DNA of 64,000 nucleotides from an uncultured Lachnospiraceae bacterium (GTDB taxonomy: Bacteria > Bacillota > Clostridia > Lachnospirales > Lachnospiraceae): contig CAMXPV010000009.1 of the NCBI GenBank assembly GCA_947245585.1, forward strand, positions 1 through 64,000. Direction: 5' to 3'. The notes beneath the pieces are model-generated. The model did not search any database. It worked only from the letters and a program-made list of their open reading frames with translations, and was not told where the DNA came from. Each line of letters starts with the position of its first letter. Position 1 is the first letter of the stretch. The position numbers and the translations under genes are program-made. Of the stretch, positions 8,010 to 18,830 are shown piece by piece.

Positions 8010-9539
8010 TCACACGAGCCCGCGCTGTCTGATCACCGGACGCACACTGTAAACCTCCTCAAAAAAGTCTGACCGTCTGGTGAAAAGCCCCTTTTCCAGT
8101 GTGATATCCACCGAATCATCCAATGTAATAATTAACTCCCGCTCCTTCAATATTGCCTTGACATCTTTAAATTTCTGCTTGTGGCTACGGTCCAACCCGT
8201 TGGCAACCTTTAAAATGGCAGTCAGCTTCGCGATCGTCAGGTAAGCGTCCCTGTCAATGCTGCCGCTGCCCGTCACTTCCCTGTAATTGAAATCCATATG
8301 ATTGTACTTCACCACGTTTGCCACAATCTCGCGCTCCCTATGGGAAAGGCCGATGATCTCCGTGGACATGATGATATTATAAGAACACTCTCCCAGATTT
8401 ACCAAGCTGATATATTTCCCACAGTCATGTAAGAGCGTAGCGATCCGCAACAGCAAACCTTCCCTTTTCCCCAGGCCATGTACCTTTTTCATGCTGTCAT
8501 AAATGGTCATGGCAATCTTTTCCAGAGTCTCTCCCCGGCGTTTACTGCCCATGTAACGTTTACTCATATTCTGCGCACAGGCAATGATATCCTGCTCAAA
8601 ATCATGCTCTTCCCTGATAATTTTATGCTTCTGCGCATACTCGTATGCCATGCCGTCGCACAGTGTCGCTCCCGGCGCCCATATCATTTTGGCATCCATC
8701 ATCTTGGCAATGCGGTTGATCAACACCCCTGAAATATACAAAAGCGGCACATTCTCCTCCGGTATGTCAAGCGCCTTTGCCGCCTGTTGGGAAGATTTTG
8801 CGTGAATCCGCTCCAGAAAACGCTCCACGGCGGCTGCCTCCACACTGCTGTCCTCAAGACCCGTCACGCCTTTCCCCACAATGGAGGAAATATAGTCATC
8901 CACAACGATAATGTTCTCAATCTGCCTGTCCTTCATATGGAGTTTTTTGAATACCATAATCTGGGAGCTTACCATCTCATCCAGAATCTCTCCGTAGTGT
9001 CTTTGGCTGATATTCAACCGCCCCAACTGATCCTGCAGCCGCAATACCCCCAGACGCAGATTCTGGGTCGTCACCAACGTATCCTTGTCAAACAGGGAAA
9101 TCTGAATACTGCCTCCGCCGATATCCACAATGGCGGTTCCCTTCTCCACAACCTTATTAAACCGGCCTCTGGAAGCAATTGCCTTATAATTTAAGAATCG
9201 CTGCTCCGAATTGCTCACCACCTCAATACGGATGCCTGTGCGTTGGGCAATCTGATCCAACACAATCGCGGTGTTTTCCGTCTCTCTGATGGCGCTTGTG
9301 CCGTAGGCAGTGTAATCGTCCACATGATAGCTTTTCATGATATCCCTGTATTCCCTGAGCACGCGGGACAGCTCATCCACACGTTCATAGCTGATCTTAC
9401 CTGTGGCAAAGGTGTCCGTGCCCAGATCAATCCGGTGTCTGATATGATCGATCTCCCTCAGACCACTCCCCTCGGATATCTCAAAGATTTTCATGGCAAG
9501 TTCATAAGAACCCACATCTATCGCCGCAAATGTCTTCAT
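8010..9539 (-). CDS. ppx: Ppx/GppA family exopolyphosphatase with HD domain
   Basis: AIDVGSYELAMKIFEI, AIVDIGGGSIQISLF, C-terminal HDCGKYISL. Confidence 0.9.
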   Translation of the reverse strand: MKTFAAIDVGSYELAMKIFEISEGSGLREIDHIRHRIDLGTDTFATGKISYERVDELSRVLREYRDIMKSYHVDDYTAYGTSAIRETENTAIVLDQIAQRTGIRIEVVSNSEQRFLNYKAIASRGRFNKVVEKGTAIVDIGGGSIQISLFDKDTLVTTQNLRLGVLRLQDQLGRLNISQRHYGEILDEMVSSQIMVFKKLHMKDRQIENIIVVDDYISSIVGKGVTGLEDSSVEAAAVERFLERIHAKSSQQAAKALDIPEENVPLLYISGVLINRIAKMMDAKMIWAPGATLCDGMAYEYAQKHKIIREEHDFEQDIIACAQNMSKRYMGSKRRGETLEKIAMTIYDSMKKVHGLGKREGLLLRIATLLHDCGKYISLVNLGECSYNIIMSTEIIGLSHREREIVANVVKYNHMDFNYREVTGSGSIDRDAYLTIAKLTAILKVANGLDRSHKQKFKDVKAILKERELIITLDDSVDITLEKGLFTRRSDFFEEVYSVRPVIRQRGLV

Positions 9540-9558
9540 ACTTCCTCCGTCATTAGAA

Positions 9559-10848
9559 CTACTTCTTGCTTTGGCCGAGCAGAAAATCGATAAACTGCTG
9601 TGCCGTCCTGCCGGACAGCCCTCCGTGGGACAGCTCCCACTTGTTTGCCAAAAGGAAGAGATCTTCCTCCGGCACCCGCAGTCCGTTTCTCTCCGCCAGT
9701 GTCTTTACAATCTGTTGGAACTGCTTCTTATCCGGTGATCCGAAAAAGATGGTTACACCGAAGCGGTAAACCAAAGACAGTTTCTCCTGCACCGTATCTC
9801 CCGCGTGCATGTCCTCGTCCCGTCTGTCCGCCTTGTCGCTGTAGTTCTCCCTGATCAGGTGCCGCCTGTTGGATGTGGCATAAATCAGCACATTCGCCGG
9901 TTTTTTCTCCAGGCCGCCCTCGATCAGCGCCTTTAAATATTTGTACTCAACCTCAAAATCCTCAAAACTTAGATCATCCATATAAATGATAAACTTATAG
10001 TTTCTGTTCTTGACCTGGGCGATCACAGCATTCAGATCCTGAAGCTGATGCTTGTACAGTTCAATAATACGCAGGCCCTTCTCGTAATATTCGTTGGCAA
10101 TCGCCTTCACACAGGAAGATTTCCCCGTCCCCGCATCCCCGAACAAAAGGCAGTTGTTGGCGCGTCTTCCTTCCACGAAAGCCTCCGTGTTGTCGCATAG
10201 CTTCTGTTTTGGAATCTCATAACCCACCAAATCGTCCAGATATACATGGGCAATATTCCTGATCGGGACAATGACCGCGCCGTTTTCCGTGTGCTCCACG
10301 CGAAAAGCCTTGTGCAGTCCCAGATCGCCAACCCCATACTCCCTGTAAAACTGAGTAAGCGTCGCTTTCATGGACGCAGCGTCCTCACACCTCACAAAAT
10401 GCTGCGCAAGCGTACAGATCCGGTCACGGATGCGTCTGTTGTAGACCTTGCTGTCCTCCGAAGGACCCTCATAGTTTAGTACCACGGAAAATTCCGGTGC
10501 CTTTAACACCTCCATCATCTCCGTGAAATCATAGTCAAAGAACTCTTTAAAAATGACGATGTCATGGAGCACCAACTCGTTGATGCTGCCCTCCACCTCA
10601 CCCCGCATCTCACAGGCACAGCTATAACTGTTCTCATTGTTCACAAGCAGATTGGTCAGATAACAGTGCCAGAGATTGCCATAGAATCCATGATCCGCCG
10701 CCTGCTGAGAGAGCTTGTGCATACATTTGTAAAACAGGGGCATCGCCCTGCCGTCCCCGGAACGGTAATGCTCCATCAGCCAGACCACATCCCGCAGAAT
10801 CTCCCCGTCTGCAAATTCCTTATATACGATCAGTTCCTCTTCTCTCAT
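9559..10848 (-). CDS. AAA family ATPase (DUF815-like)
   Basis: NNCLLFGDAGTGKSSCVKAIANEYY (Walker A), FIIYMDDLSFEDFE (Walker B). Confidence 0.88.
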   Translation of the reverse strand: MREEELIVYKEFADGEILRDVVWLMEHYRSGDGRAMPLFYKCMHKLSQQAADHGFYGNLWHCYLTNLLVNNENSYSCACEMRGEVEGSINELVLHDIVIFKEFFDYDFTEMMEVLKAPEFSVVLNYEGPSEDSKVYNRRIRDRICTLAQHFVRCEDAASMKATLTQFYREYGVGDLGLHKAFRVEHTENGAVIVPIRNIAHVYLDDLVGYEIPKQKLCDNTEAFVEGRRANNCLLFGDAGTGKSSCVKAIANEYYEKGLRIIELYKHQLQDLNAVIAQVKNRNYKFIIYMDDLSFEDFEVEYKYLKALIEGGLEKKPANVLIYATSNRRHLIRENYSDKADRRDEDMHAGDTVQEKLSLVYRFGVTIFFGSPDKKQFQQIVKTLAERNGLRVPEEDLFLLANKWELSHGGLSGRTAQQFIDFLLGQSKK

Positions 10849-10887
10849 GATATTCCACCCTCCATAGTACACAGTGCTTTTCGCAAG

Positions 10888-12015
10888 CTAGTAGTTTCCC
10901 AATATTTTCATGTTGCGGGCCTCGTCGCGCAGTCCTCTTAAAGCGTTTTTCACAGCGCCGTCCGCCAGGTTACCATCAAAATCAATAAAAAAGCGGTATT
11001 CCCAATTTCGGTCCTCAATGGGACGGCTCTCAATTTTGGTCATATTCAGATTGTTGTAGATAAAGTGGGACAGCATGTGATAGAGGGAACCGCTCTCGTG
11101 GGGCACCTCCAGGCAAATGCTGATTTTTTCCGCATCTTTTTGAAAGATCTTCTGGTTCGTGACAATGATAAACCGGGTGGAATTGCTTTCCGACTGATTG
11201 ACGCCCCGCTCAAGAATATCCAGGCCGTAAATTTTGGCCGCCTGCTCGCTGGCAATGGCCGCCTGCGTCCTGTCACCCTCCTCGCTCACCTTGCGGGCTG
11301 CAAAGGCATTGTTCTTTAAGCTGATCTGTTTCCAGTCCTCATGCTCGCCCAAATACCTGGCGCTCTGCATCAGCGACTGCGGATGGGAATAAACGGTCTT
11401 AATCTGTGAGAGTTCCGTCCCCGGCAGTCCCAACAGACAGTGCTCGATCTTTATAATCTGCTCTCCGACAATATAATTCTCAAACTCCACCAGAAGATCG
11501 TAGATCTCGCTCACCGTTCCCGCCGTGGAATTTTCGATGGGAAGCACTGCAAAATCTGCGCTCCCCTCCTCTATTGAAGTCATGGCCTCCCGAAACGTAT
11601 CCACATGAAAACTGTTAATCTGATCCCCAAAATACGTAAGCATTGCCATGTGGGAGTATGCACCCTCCGCCCCCTGAAAGACAACCCTTGCTCTCTGCGT
11701 CTCCAGACTGTCCACGCCGATAAAAGGAAGCCGCCCCATGGACCCGGCCTCCACCAGCTTTCCATACTGCATCTTTCTGCTCATGGACATAATCTGCTCA
11801 AAAAGCTCCTGCACACCATGGGCGTTAAAAGCGTTGTGCGTGAGGGAACGCACCGTCTTCAACTTCTCTTCCTCCCGCTCCCTGTCAAACACTTTCTTTC
11901 CCGTCTCTATCTTATAATCGGCTACTTTGGAACAAATTTCCATGCGCTCCTCGTAAAGCCTTACAATTTCTGCGTCAATTTTATCCAACTGTCCGCGCAA
12001 TTCCAATAAATCCAT
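10888..12015 (-). CDS. pheA: Bifunctional chorismate mutase/prephenate dehydratase
   Basis: N-terminal chorismate mutase helix; FQGAEGAYSHMAM, ENSTAGTV, C-terminal ACT-like ESRPIEDRNWEYRFFIDF. Confidence 0.93.
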   Translation of the reverse strand: MDLLELRGQLDKIDAEIVRLYEERMEICSKVADYKIETGKKVFDREREEEKLKTVRSLTHNAFNAHGVQELFEQIMSMSRKMQYGKLVEAGSMGRLPFIGVDSLETQRARVVFQGAEGAYSHMAMLTYFGDQINSFHVDTFREAMTSIEEGSADFAVLPIENSTAGTVSEIYDLLVEFENYIVGEQIIKIEHCLLGLPGTELSQIKTVYSHPQSLMQSARYLGEHEDWKQISLKNNAFAARKVSEEGDRTQAAIASEQAAKIYGLDILERGVNQSESNSTRFIIVTNQKIFQKDAEKISICLEVPHESGSLYHMLSHFIYNNLNMTKIESRPIEDRNWEYRFFIDFDGNLADGAVKNALRGLRDEARNMKILGNY

Positions 12016-12156
12016 TTTCTTCTGTCCTTTCGCTGTCTTGCCTCTTAAGTTTACCGCAATTTCTTCTTGATAGCAAGCAGGTTTAATGATATCATTGACG
12101 CAGACTCAAACAGTCTGCACAGCAAAAATTTAAGAGTTTTTTTGGAGGAAGATTCC

Positions 12157-13224
12157 ATGACAAGCAGTCGGAAAAACATCCTGATTCTTTTAGTGACAGG
12201 TGTTATATTAATAGCCGCATTCGTGGGCGCGCTCTTAAGCGGACGCATCCCCATGAACGATGAGTTCACCGTGGGCAACACGCCGGGAAATCTGAACAAC
12301 GGCGGATATTTCTGCGAGTCGGACGGAAAAGTGTATTTTGCAAACGCTTACGACAACTTCTCGCTCTACTCCATGAATCCCGACGAGTCTGAATTGCGTA
12401 AACTAAACGACGGCGCCGTCTCCTCCATCAATGCTGCCGGAAAATATCTTTACTATGCCCAGGTCAGCGGCGGCACCGGCGAGGAGAAGGGCATCGGCAG
12501 CGCTGTTCGCATGGCCGGCATCTACAGGAGCAATCTCAAGGGCAAGTCCGTTGTCGGACTGGACCGCTGCGACATTGTCAGTATGCAGTTATGCGGCAAC
12601 TACCTGTACTATGAAAAATACGACAAACAGATCGGCACCTCTCTCGATAAAGTAAGAATTGACAAGAAAGACAGACAGACCGTTGCGGAGGCAATCATCA
12701 ATCCCAACTGCTTCGTAAACGGCAAAATATACTACAACGGCGCGGCAGAAGATCATTATCTCTACGCTCTTGATATCCCTTCGGACATGGAAAGCGTGGT
12801 ATGGCGCGGCAACATCTGGAATCCCATCGTTCAGGACGGCTATGTCTACTATATGGATGTCCCGGAAAACTACCGCCTGTGCCGCTACAATCTCTCGACC
12901 AATGTGGTGGAAATTCTCACCAACGACCGGATTGATATGTTCAACGTCTATGACAATTACATCTATTATCAGGTGAGTTCCCCCGACTCTCCGGCCCTCA
13001 AACGTATGCTGATCGACGGAAGCTCACAGGAGATCGTCCGTGAGGGCGTATACCAGAACATCAACATTACCTCACAGTATGTGTACTTCAATGCGTTCAA
13101 CGAGAGCACTCCGGTCTACAAGACTTATACCTACGGCCCCATCAACGTGACCACCTTCGACGCGGCAAGAGAAGCCGCCCTCGCTAACACGGACAGGAAA
13201 GAATCTGACAATTCCGAAGAATAA
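12157..13224 (+). CDS. DUF5050-like membrane-anchored beta-propeller protein
   Basis: N-terminal TM helix, repeated 'G-Y-YY' blades (YVYYMDVPENYRLCRYNL); GGAGG before ATG 12157. Confidence 0.75.
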   Translation: MTSSRKNILILLVTGVILIAAFVGALLSGRIPMNDEFTVGNTPGNLNNGGYFCESDGKVYFANAYDNFSLYSMNPDESELRKLNDGAVSSINAAGKYLYYAQVSGGTGEEKGIGSAVRMAGIYRSNLKGKSVVGLDRCDIVSMQLCGNYLYYEKYDKQIGTSLDKVRIDKKDRQTVAEAIINPNCFVNGKIYYNGAAEDHYLYALDIPSDMESVVWRGNIWNPIVQDGYVYYMDVPENYRLCRYNLSTNVVEILTNDRIDMFNVYDNYIYYQVSSPDSPALKRMLIDGSSQEIVREGVYQNINITSQYVYFNAFNESTPVYKTYTYGPINVTTFDAAREAALANTDRKESDNSEE

Positions 13225-13272
13225 GGACATAAAAAAGGGACTGCTTTTGGCAGTCCCTTTTTTATGTCCTTA
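13222..13272. terminator. Bidirectional terminator, perfect 23-bp stem
   Basis: TAAGGACATAAAAAAGGGACTGC-TTTTG-GCAGTCCCTTTTTTATGTCCTTA. Confidence 0.95.
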
Positions 13273-14112
13273 TTCATATAACACATGTTTTTCTCCGCTG
13301 TTCCCCACTTCCTCAAGCAGTTCAATAACAGCCTTTCCCACTACCGGATGTCTCTCATAGGGAGCAATCTGGGCAAGCGGCACCAACACAAAATCCCGGT
13401 TACACATATCCCTGTGGGGAATCGTAAGACGCTTCGTATGCATCACACATCCCTCATAGAGAAGTATATCCAGATCGAGCGTTCTCGGCCCCCAACGTTC
13501 TTTCCGCTCCCTCGCCTCCGCTTTCTCAATCTCATGCAGTTTCTCCAGAAGCTCCTCCGGCGTGTAGAGCGTCTCCAGCGCAAAAACGCCGTTTAGATAA
13601 TCGGCCTGCTCCACACCGCCGTAGGGCGTTGACTCCATCCATTCCGAAGCCCGGAGCATCCTGCATTTTTTATCCGACGACAGAGCATCCTCCGCCGCCC
13701 GCAGATGCGCCTCCCTGTCTCCGATATTGGAACCGCAGGCGATATAGGCCCGCCGCCATCCCCGCACAATCTTTACGGAAACCGACCCAAAGGGAACGGT
13801 AATCGGCGCCTCAGGTTTTTTGATCTCAAGGGTGACCTGCCGTATCCGCGGAAACTGCAAAAGCAGCGCCTCCGCCGTCCTTTCCGCCGCCGTCTCAATC
13901 AGCTTATAGGTATGCTCTGTCAAAAAGGTGTGCAGGAAACGGCATACCACCCCGTAATTGGTCGACAGCGCCAAATCGTCCGCCATCCCCGCCGTTCTCG
14001 TATCCGTATCGAGAATCACGCTGACATAAAAGTTTTGCCCGTTTTCATTTTCCTGCTGATACACCCCATGATAGGCGTATACTTGCAGGTCCTCCACGAT
14101 AATCTGATCCAT
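13270..14112 (-). CDS. folK: Fused dihydroneopterin aldolase/HPPK
   Basis: FolB part (MDQIIVEDLQVYAYHGV) fused to FolK part (AYIACGSNIGDREAHLRAA, ERWGPRTLDLDILLYE). Confidence 0.93.
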   Translation of the reverse strand: MDQIIVEDLQVYAYHGVYQQENENGQNFYVSVILDTDTRTAGMADDLALSTNYGVVCRFLHTFLTEHTYKLIETAAERTAEALLLQFPRIRQVTLEIKKPEAPITVPFGSVSVKIVRGWRRAYIACGSNIGDREAHLRAAEDALSSDKKCRMLRASEWMESTPYGGVEQADYLNGVFALETLYTPEELLEKLHEIEKAEARERKERWGPRTLDLDILLYEGCVMHTKRLTIPHRDMCNRDFVLVPLAQIAPYERHPVVGKAVIELLEEVGNSGEKHVLYE

Positions 14113-14182
14113 ATCTGCGCCGCCCCCGTACAACCAATTAAGTATCTATTGTTATTTTATGTAACCGTCCATTTCCGTCCGC

Positions 14183-14998
14183 TTAATTTCTGTAGCCGTC
14201 GCGAATCGCCTCTGTCATTCTGATGGCGCGCACGTTCTCTTTCACATCATGCACACGCACAAACATAACACCCTGTTTTACGCCGTAAACGGTCGTCACC
14301 AACGTTCCCTCCATGCGCTCGTTGACGGGCAGATCCAACCCCATCCCGATCACCGATTTGCGGCTTGCACCGAGAAGCAGCGGATATCCCAGAGAATGGA
14401 ATTTCTGCAGATTATCAATGATCTCCAGATTGTTCTCGTAGGTCTTCCCAAAACCGATGCCCGGGTCAAGAATAATCTTATCGTAGGCAATGCCTTTCTG
14501 GTTCGCCAGTTCCAACGTCGATTCCATATCCCAGAGCATTTCCTCAATCAGATTGGAATATTTGTGTTCTTTCCGGTTATGCCCCAGACAGCAGGGAATC
14601 CCGGCCTCGGCAATCACGTTAACCATATTCTCATCGTATTTTAAACCCCAGATATCATTGATCATGTCGGCACCCGCCGCAATACCGGCTTTCGCCACCT
14701 CAGATCTGTAGGTATCCAGAGAAATCGGTACATTAAATCTGGATTTGATAGCTTCGATTACCGGAACCACCCTCTCCGTCTCCTCCTCTACGGAAACCTG
14801 GGTATAACCCGGACGTGTTGACTGCCCTCCCACGTCCACAATATCCATACCATCCGTTATCATTTGTTCCACATGGTATAATGCCTGATCCAACTGATTG
14901 TACTTTCCGCCGTCTGAAAAAGAATCGGGTGTTACGTTAAGCACTCCCATCACATAAGCATGTCCTTTTGTCCTAAAATCTCTCTGTCCTATTCTCAT
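14183..14998 (-). CDS. folP: Dihydropteroate synthase
   Basis: VMGVLNVTPDSFSDGGKY, DVGGQSTRPGY, DPGIGFGKT. Confidence 0.95.
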   Translation of the reverse strand: MRIGQRDFRTKGHAYVMGVLNVTPDSFSDGGKYNQLDQALYHVEQMITDGMDIVDVGGQSTRPGYTQVSVEEETERVVPVIEAIKSRFNVPISLDTYRSEVAKAGIAAGADMINDIWGLKYDENMVNVIAEAGIPCCLGHNRKEHKYSNLIEEMLWDMESTLELANQKGIAYDKIILDPGIGFGKTYENNLEIIDNLQKFHSLGYPLLLGASRKSVIGMGLDLPVNERMEGTLVTTVYGVKQGVMFVRVHDVKENVRAIRMTEAIRDGYRN

Positions 14999-15016
14999 TT
15001 TGCGCCCTCCGTATTT

Positions 15017-15634
15017 TTATTCTTGTAACAGCTTATCCACAGGATTCTTATATATTAAATCCTGATTATATACCATATCATTTCCCACCATGCGGAAAAA
15101 TAGTTCCTGCCACTTAGGGTCCTTTTGAAAACATCCTCTGGATGCCACCGTCACCGTTCTGCTTCCCGGCTTTTCCACACCCCTCATGGTCATGCACATG
15201 TGTTCCGCCTCCAACATAACCATCGCCCCCTGCGGGTTCAGATGTTCCATGACGGCCTCCACAATCTGTATCGTCATCTGTTCCTGAATCTGCGGTCTTC
15301 TGGCGTAAACCTCCACCGTCCTTGCAAGCTTGCTTAAGCCCACCACCTTCCCATCGGGAAGATAGGCGATATGCGCCTTCCCGTAGAATGGCATAAGATG
15401 ATGCTCGCAAGTAGAATAAAAGGTGATATTTTTTAGGAGAACAATCTCGTTGCTTGCCACCGAAAATGTTTTCGACAAATGCGCTCCCGCATCCTCGTCC
15501 ATCCCGGCATAAATTTCGCCGTACATACGGGCGATCCTATCCGGTGTCTCCCGCAGTCCCTCCCTGGTCACATCCTCGCCGATGCCTTCCAAAAGAAGCC
15601 GGACAGCCTCTTTAATTTTCGTCTGATCTACCAT
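15017..15634 (-). CDS. folE: GTP cyclohydrolase I
   Basis: [35 protein letters not shown]. Confidence 0.95.
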   Translation of the reverse strand: MVDQTKIKEAVRLLLEGIGEDVTREGLRETPDRIARMYGEIYAGMDEDAGAHLSKTFSVASNEIVLLKNITFYSTCEHHLMPFYGKAHIAYLPDGKVVGLSKLARTVEVYARRPQIQEQMTIQIVEAVMEHLNPQGAMVMLEAEHMCMTMRGVEKPGSRTVTVASRGCFQKDPKWQELFFRMVGNDMVYNQDLIYKNPVDKLLQE

Positions 15635-16943
15635 GGGTGTCTCTCCTGATCGTGTCTCTATGCACCACAATATCCATCAGCTCTCCCAGATAGGAGAGCG
15701 AGCCAAAGGCAATGATAACGGCCTCCTTGTCTTTTCCCGCAAGCAGATAAGCGATCTCCACCGCCTCCTGCACACAGTCCGCAGCCGTCACGGCGCTGTG
15801 GTACTCTCTTGCCGTCTGCGCCAGATCGAGAGCCGGCAATGCGCGGTCTCCTGCGGGCGGCGTTACAGTGATAATATGAGAAGCCAACTCGAACGTACTG
15901 CGAATCACCTTGTCAGTCTCTTTGTCCTGTAACATTCCCATTATATAAATAATTTTCCTATTTGTAAAATAAAACCGTATACTTTCCGCCAATTTTTTCG
16001 CAGCATCCTCGTTGTGAGCGCCGTCTGCGATGAAAAGAGGCCTCTTTGCGAGCACGTCAAACCGACCGGGCCATCTCGTCTCCACAAGCCCCCTGCGAAG
16101 CTTCTCTTCCGGAATCTTAAAACCGCAGCGCCCTAGCGCCATAATTGTCTCCACCGCCAACACTGCATTCTCTACCTGAAACTTTCCAGGCATGGAAATC
16201 TCCAGATTTTTATAGCGGTCATAGTCAAAACGCTGTTTCTCCACCCCGTATTTGACATGTTTTGCGCGGGACACATCCGCCGTCAAAAATTTCCCCTTCT
16301 TCAAGAGCGTTGACTGACGCAAAATTTTCATCACCTCAGGAGGCTGCTGTACAGATATAACATAACACTTGTTTTTTATAATACCTGCCTTTGCAGTGGC
16401 GATTTCCTCCAGACTATCTCCCAAAATATCCATATGATCCATGCTGATCGAGGAAAAAACTGCCGCCAGCGTCTGTTCCACCACGTTGGTGGCATCCAGG
16501 GAACCGCCCAGACCTGTCTCCAGGACAACCAGATCACATTCCCGATCCTGAAAGAACAGAAACGCCACCGCCGTTTCCACTTCAAAAAGCGTGGGATGGG
16601 GCATTCCCTCCGCCGCCATCGACGCTGCCGCCGCCTTTACCGGCTCCAAATATTTACAGAGTCCCGATTGGGTGATGATTCTGCCGTCCACCTGAAAGGA
16701 TTCCCTGTACTCCCTCACCGCCGGAGAAAGATACCTTCCGACCCGATATCCCGCCTCCTGCATCACCGTGGAAACATAGGCAAGTACGGAACCCTTGCCG
16801 TTTGTCCCGGCGATATGCACAAATTTCAACTGTTCCTGAGGATTCCCCAGCTTTTCGCACAGCCGGCGCATACTCTCCAGCCCCATGACCCTGCCAAGGG
16901 GCCTCAATTCATCGATATACTGCATGGCTTCCCGATAATTCAT
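15612..16943 (-). CDS. folC: Folylpolyglutamate/dihydrofolate synthase
   Basis: [38 protein letters not shown]; overlaps folE start by 23 bp. Confidence 0.93.
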   Translation of the reverse strand: MNYREAMQYIDELRPLGRVMGLESMRRLCEKLGNPQEQLKFVHIAGTNGKGSVLAYVSTVMQEAGYRVGRYLSPAVREYRESFQVDGRIITQSGLCKYLEPVKAAAASMAAEGMPHPTLFEVETAVAFLFFQDRECDLVVLETGLGGSLDATNVVEQTLAAVFSSISMDHMDILGDSLEEIATAKAGIIKNKCYVISVQQPPEVMKILRQSTLLKKGKFLTADVSRAKHVKYGVEKQRFDYDRYKNLEISMPGKFQVENAVLAVETIMALGRCGFKIPEEKLRRGLVETRWPGRFDVLAKRPLFIADGAHNEDAAKKLAESIRFYFTNRKIIYIMGMLQDKETDKVIRSTFELASHIITVTPPAGDRALPALDLAQTAREYHSAVTAADCVQEAVEIAYLLAGKDKEAVIIAFGSLSYLGELMDIVVHRDTIRRDTHGRSDEN

Positions 16944-17029
16944 GGCCTGTCCACACTCCGTTTCGTTCCCTGCAGATCTGATTCTCATATCCCTGTATAA
17001 GCATAACCCGAACGGTCTATACTAGGGAT

Positions 17030-17443
17030 ATGAAAAAATTATTGCACAATTTTATTCACTGCGGCCTGTTGGGGTGGTTTCTGGAAATCACCTTCACAGC
17101 CTTTCATTCTTTTCGCAAAAGGGACTTTAAACTGCCCGGCGCCACCTCCGTTTGGATGTTTCCCATCTACGGTCTGGCAGCCCTGCTCGCCCCTGTCTGC
17201 CGCCTGCTTAAAAACCGCTCCCTGCTATTTCGCGGGCTCGCTTACACCGGCCTGATTTTCACCGGCGAATTTATCACCGGCATGTGGCTGAACCGCCGGG
17301 AACTCTGTCCCTGGAATTACGAGCGCTCCCGTTGGAATCTGGGAAAGGTAGTCCGGCTTGACTACGCTCCTTTTTGGTTCATCACAGGCCTTCTCTTTGA
17401 GCGTCTTCTCAGGGAAAACGATCCTTCCCTTCGCCCGGACTAA
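17030..17443 (+). CDS. Putative ABC-transporter type IV-like membrane protein
   Basis: Polytopic; FHSFRKRDFKLPGATSVWMFPIYG ... CPWNYERSRWNLGKVVRLDYAPFWF. Confidence 0.75.
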   Translation: MKKLLHNFIHCGLLGWFLEITFTAFHSFRKRDFKLPGATSVWMFPIYGLAALLAPVCRLLKNRSLLFRGLAYTGLIFTGEFITGMWLNRRELCPWNYERSRWNLGKVVRLDYAPFWFITGLLFERLLRENDPSLRPD

Positions 17444-17451
17444 GCGGCCTG

Positions 17452-17853
17452 TCAATCCATATCAATGTCGTCCGCATCAATATTCAGGGTATTCAATGTC
17501 CGTCTCTTTCTTCTGGCCGCCTCAGAGGCATGCAGGATATAGTTTTTGATCTCCTTCGCATTTTTGACGTGCTCCAGATAAAGCTGCGGGTGCGTATTGT
17601 CGCCTGTGTAACAAGCAACCGTACCCAATCCGAAAATGCGCTCCACGAAACTGGTCTGCAGTTCCACATCCTGAACCTTATATAAATAACAGTCGTTTTC
17701 TGTAGTGTTGAGCAGACCCGCGTTGATGGTGATCACCTGATCGTTTACCGTATATTTTGTGAAAGTGAAGGGCAGACCAAAAAACAGCCAGCGTTTGCGC
17801 TCCACATACTGCTTCGCCCGCTCTTCCTCCTCATTGCCTCCCTCTTGTAACAT
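17452..17853 (-). CDS. PH-domain (YdbT-like) protein
   Basis: FTFTKYTVNDQVITINAGLLNTTENDCYLYKVQDVELQTSFVERIFGLGTV; start codon uncertain. Confidence 0.7.
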   Translation of the reverse strand: MLQEGGNEEEERAKQYVERKRWLFFGLPFTFTKYTVNDQVITINAGLLNTTENDCYLYKVQDVELQTSFVERIFGLGTVACYTGDNTHPQLYLEHVKNAKEIKNYILHASEAARRKRRTLNTLNIDADDIDMD

Positions 17854-18217
17854 TTCCTCTCTGTTCTCTTCCAAATTATGATTTCCTCCGCTTCTTTTCG
17901 CAGTGCAGCTCAGTAACCTGCGGTTCCTTCGCTGACGGGCATTCGCCCTATGCATCCGCAATCTGAAAAAATTGTCAGCAAGCTGCCATTTTTTCATCTT
18001 ACGTCTGCGCACTGCTCATTGCTACATCATTTTATCACATATAGCCTCGATTCACAAGATAACCGATCGTATCAATATCCGCCTTTTGTCCCACTTGCGC
18101 ACCCCCCTCCTTTGTGCTATGATATGTGTAATTATTCGGAGCCTTCAACTTGGAAGATACGGTTTTGCGAATTGGCTCTGCATAATGAACTCACAACGAT
18201 AATAAGGAGGACACCAC

Positions 18218-18760
18218 ATGACCGCTAAAGATTGTATTCTGGGCCGCAGAAGCATCCGCAAGTTTAAGGCTGACGCTGTTTCCCACGATCTGATATCCCA
18301 GATTGTTGAGACCGCTTCCTACTCCCCGAGTTGGAAGCACACACAGATCACCCGCTATATTGCCGTAGAGGGTGCTTTGAAAGACAAGATCGCAAGAGAG
18401 TGCACTACCATGTATCCCCCCAATGGCGATATCATTGCGGCGGCACCCGTTCTGATGGCCGTTACCATTATCAAAAACCGTAGCGGATACGAGCGCGACG
18501 GCTCATTCAGCACTCCCAAAGGGGATGGCTGGCAGATGTATGATGCCGGAATTTCCTCCCAAAGCCTCTGCCTTGCGGCATATGAACAGGGGCTTGGTTC
18601 CGTGATTCTCGGTCTCTTTGACCAGAGCGCAGCGGAGTCTCTGTTGCAGATTCCCGAAGATCGTGAACTTGTGGCGCTTATTCCTATTGGCTATCCCGAC
18701 GAGACACCTGCTGCTCCCAGAAGAAAGCCTGTGGAGGAATTATTATCCTATCAATCATAA
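18218..18760 (+). CDS. Nitroreductase family protein
   Basis: ILGRRSIRKFKADAVSHDLISQIVETASYSPSWKHTQ. Confidence 0.9.
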   Translation: MTAKDCILGRRSIRKFKADAVSHDLISQIVETASYSPSWKHTQITRYIAVEGALKDKIARECTTMYPPNGDIIAAAPVLMAVTIIKNRSGYERDGSFSTPKGDGWQMYDAGISSQSLCLAAYEQGLGSVILGLFDQSAAESLLQIPEDRELVALIPIGYPDETPAAPRRKPVEELLSYQS

Positions 18761-18766
18761 ATGTTT

Positions 18767-18799
18767 AAAATAGAAGAGAATTGTCTCTTCTATTTTTTT
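18767..18799 (+). terminator. Intrinsic terminator after nitroreductase gene
   Basis: AAAATAGAAGAGA-ATTG-TCTCTTCTATTTT followed by T-run. Confidence 0.85.
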
Positions 18800-18830
18800 C
18801 GACTATCTTGCAAAGGAGTATATCATTTCT

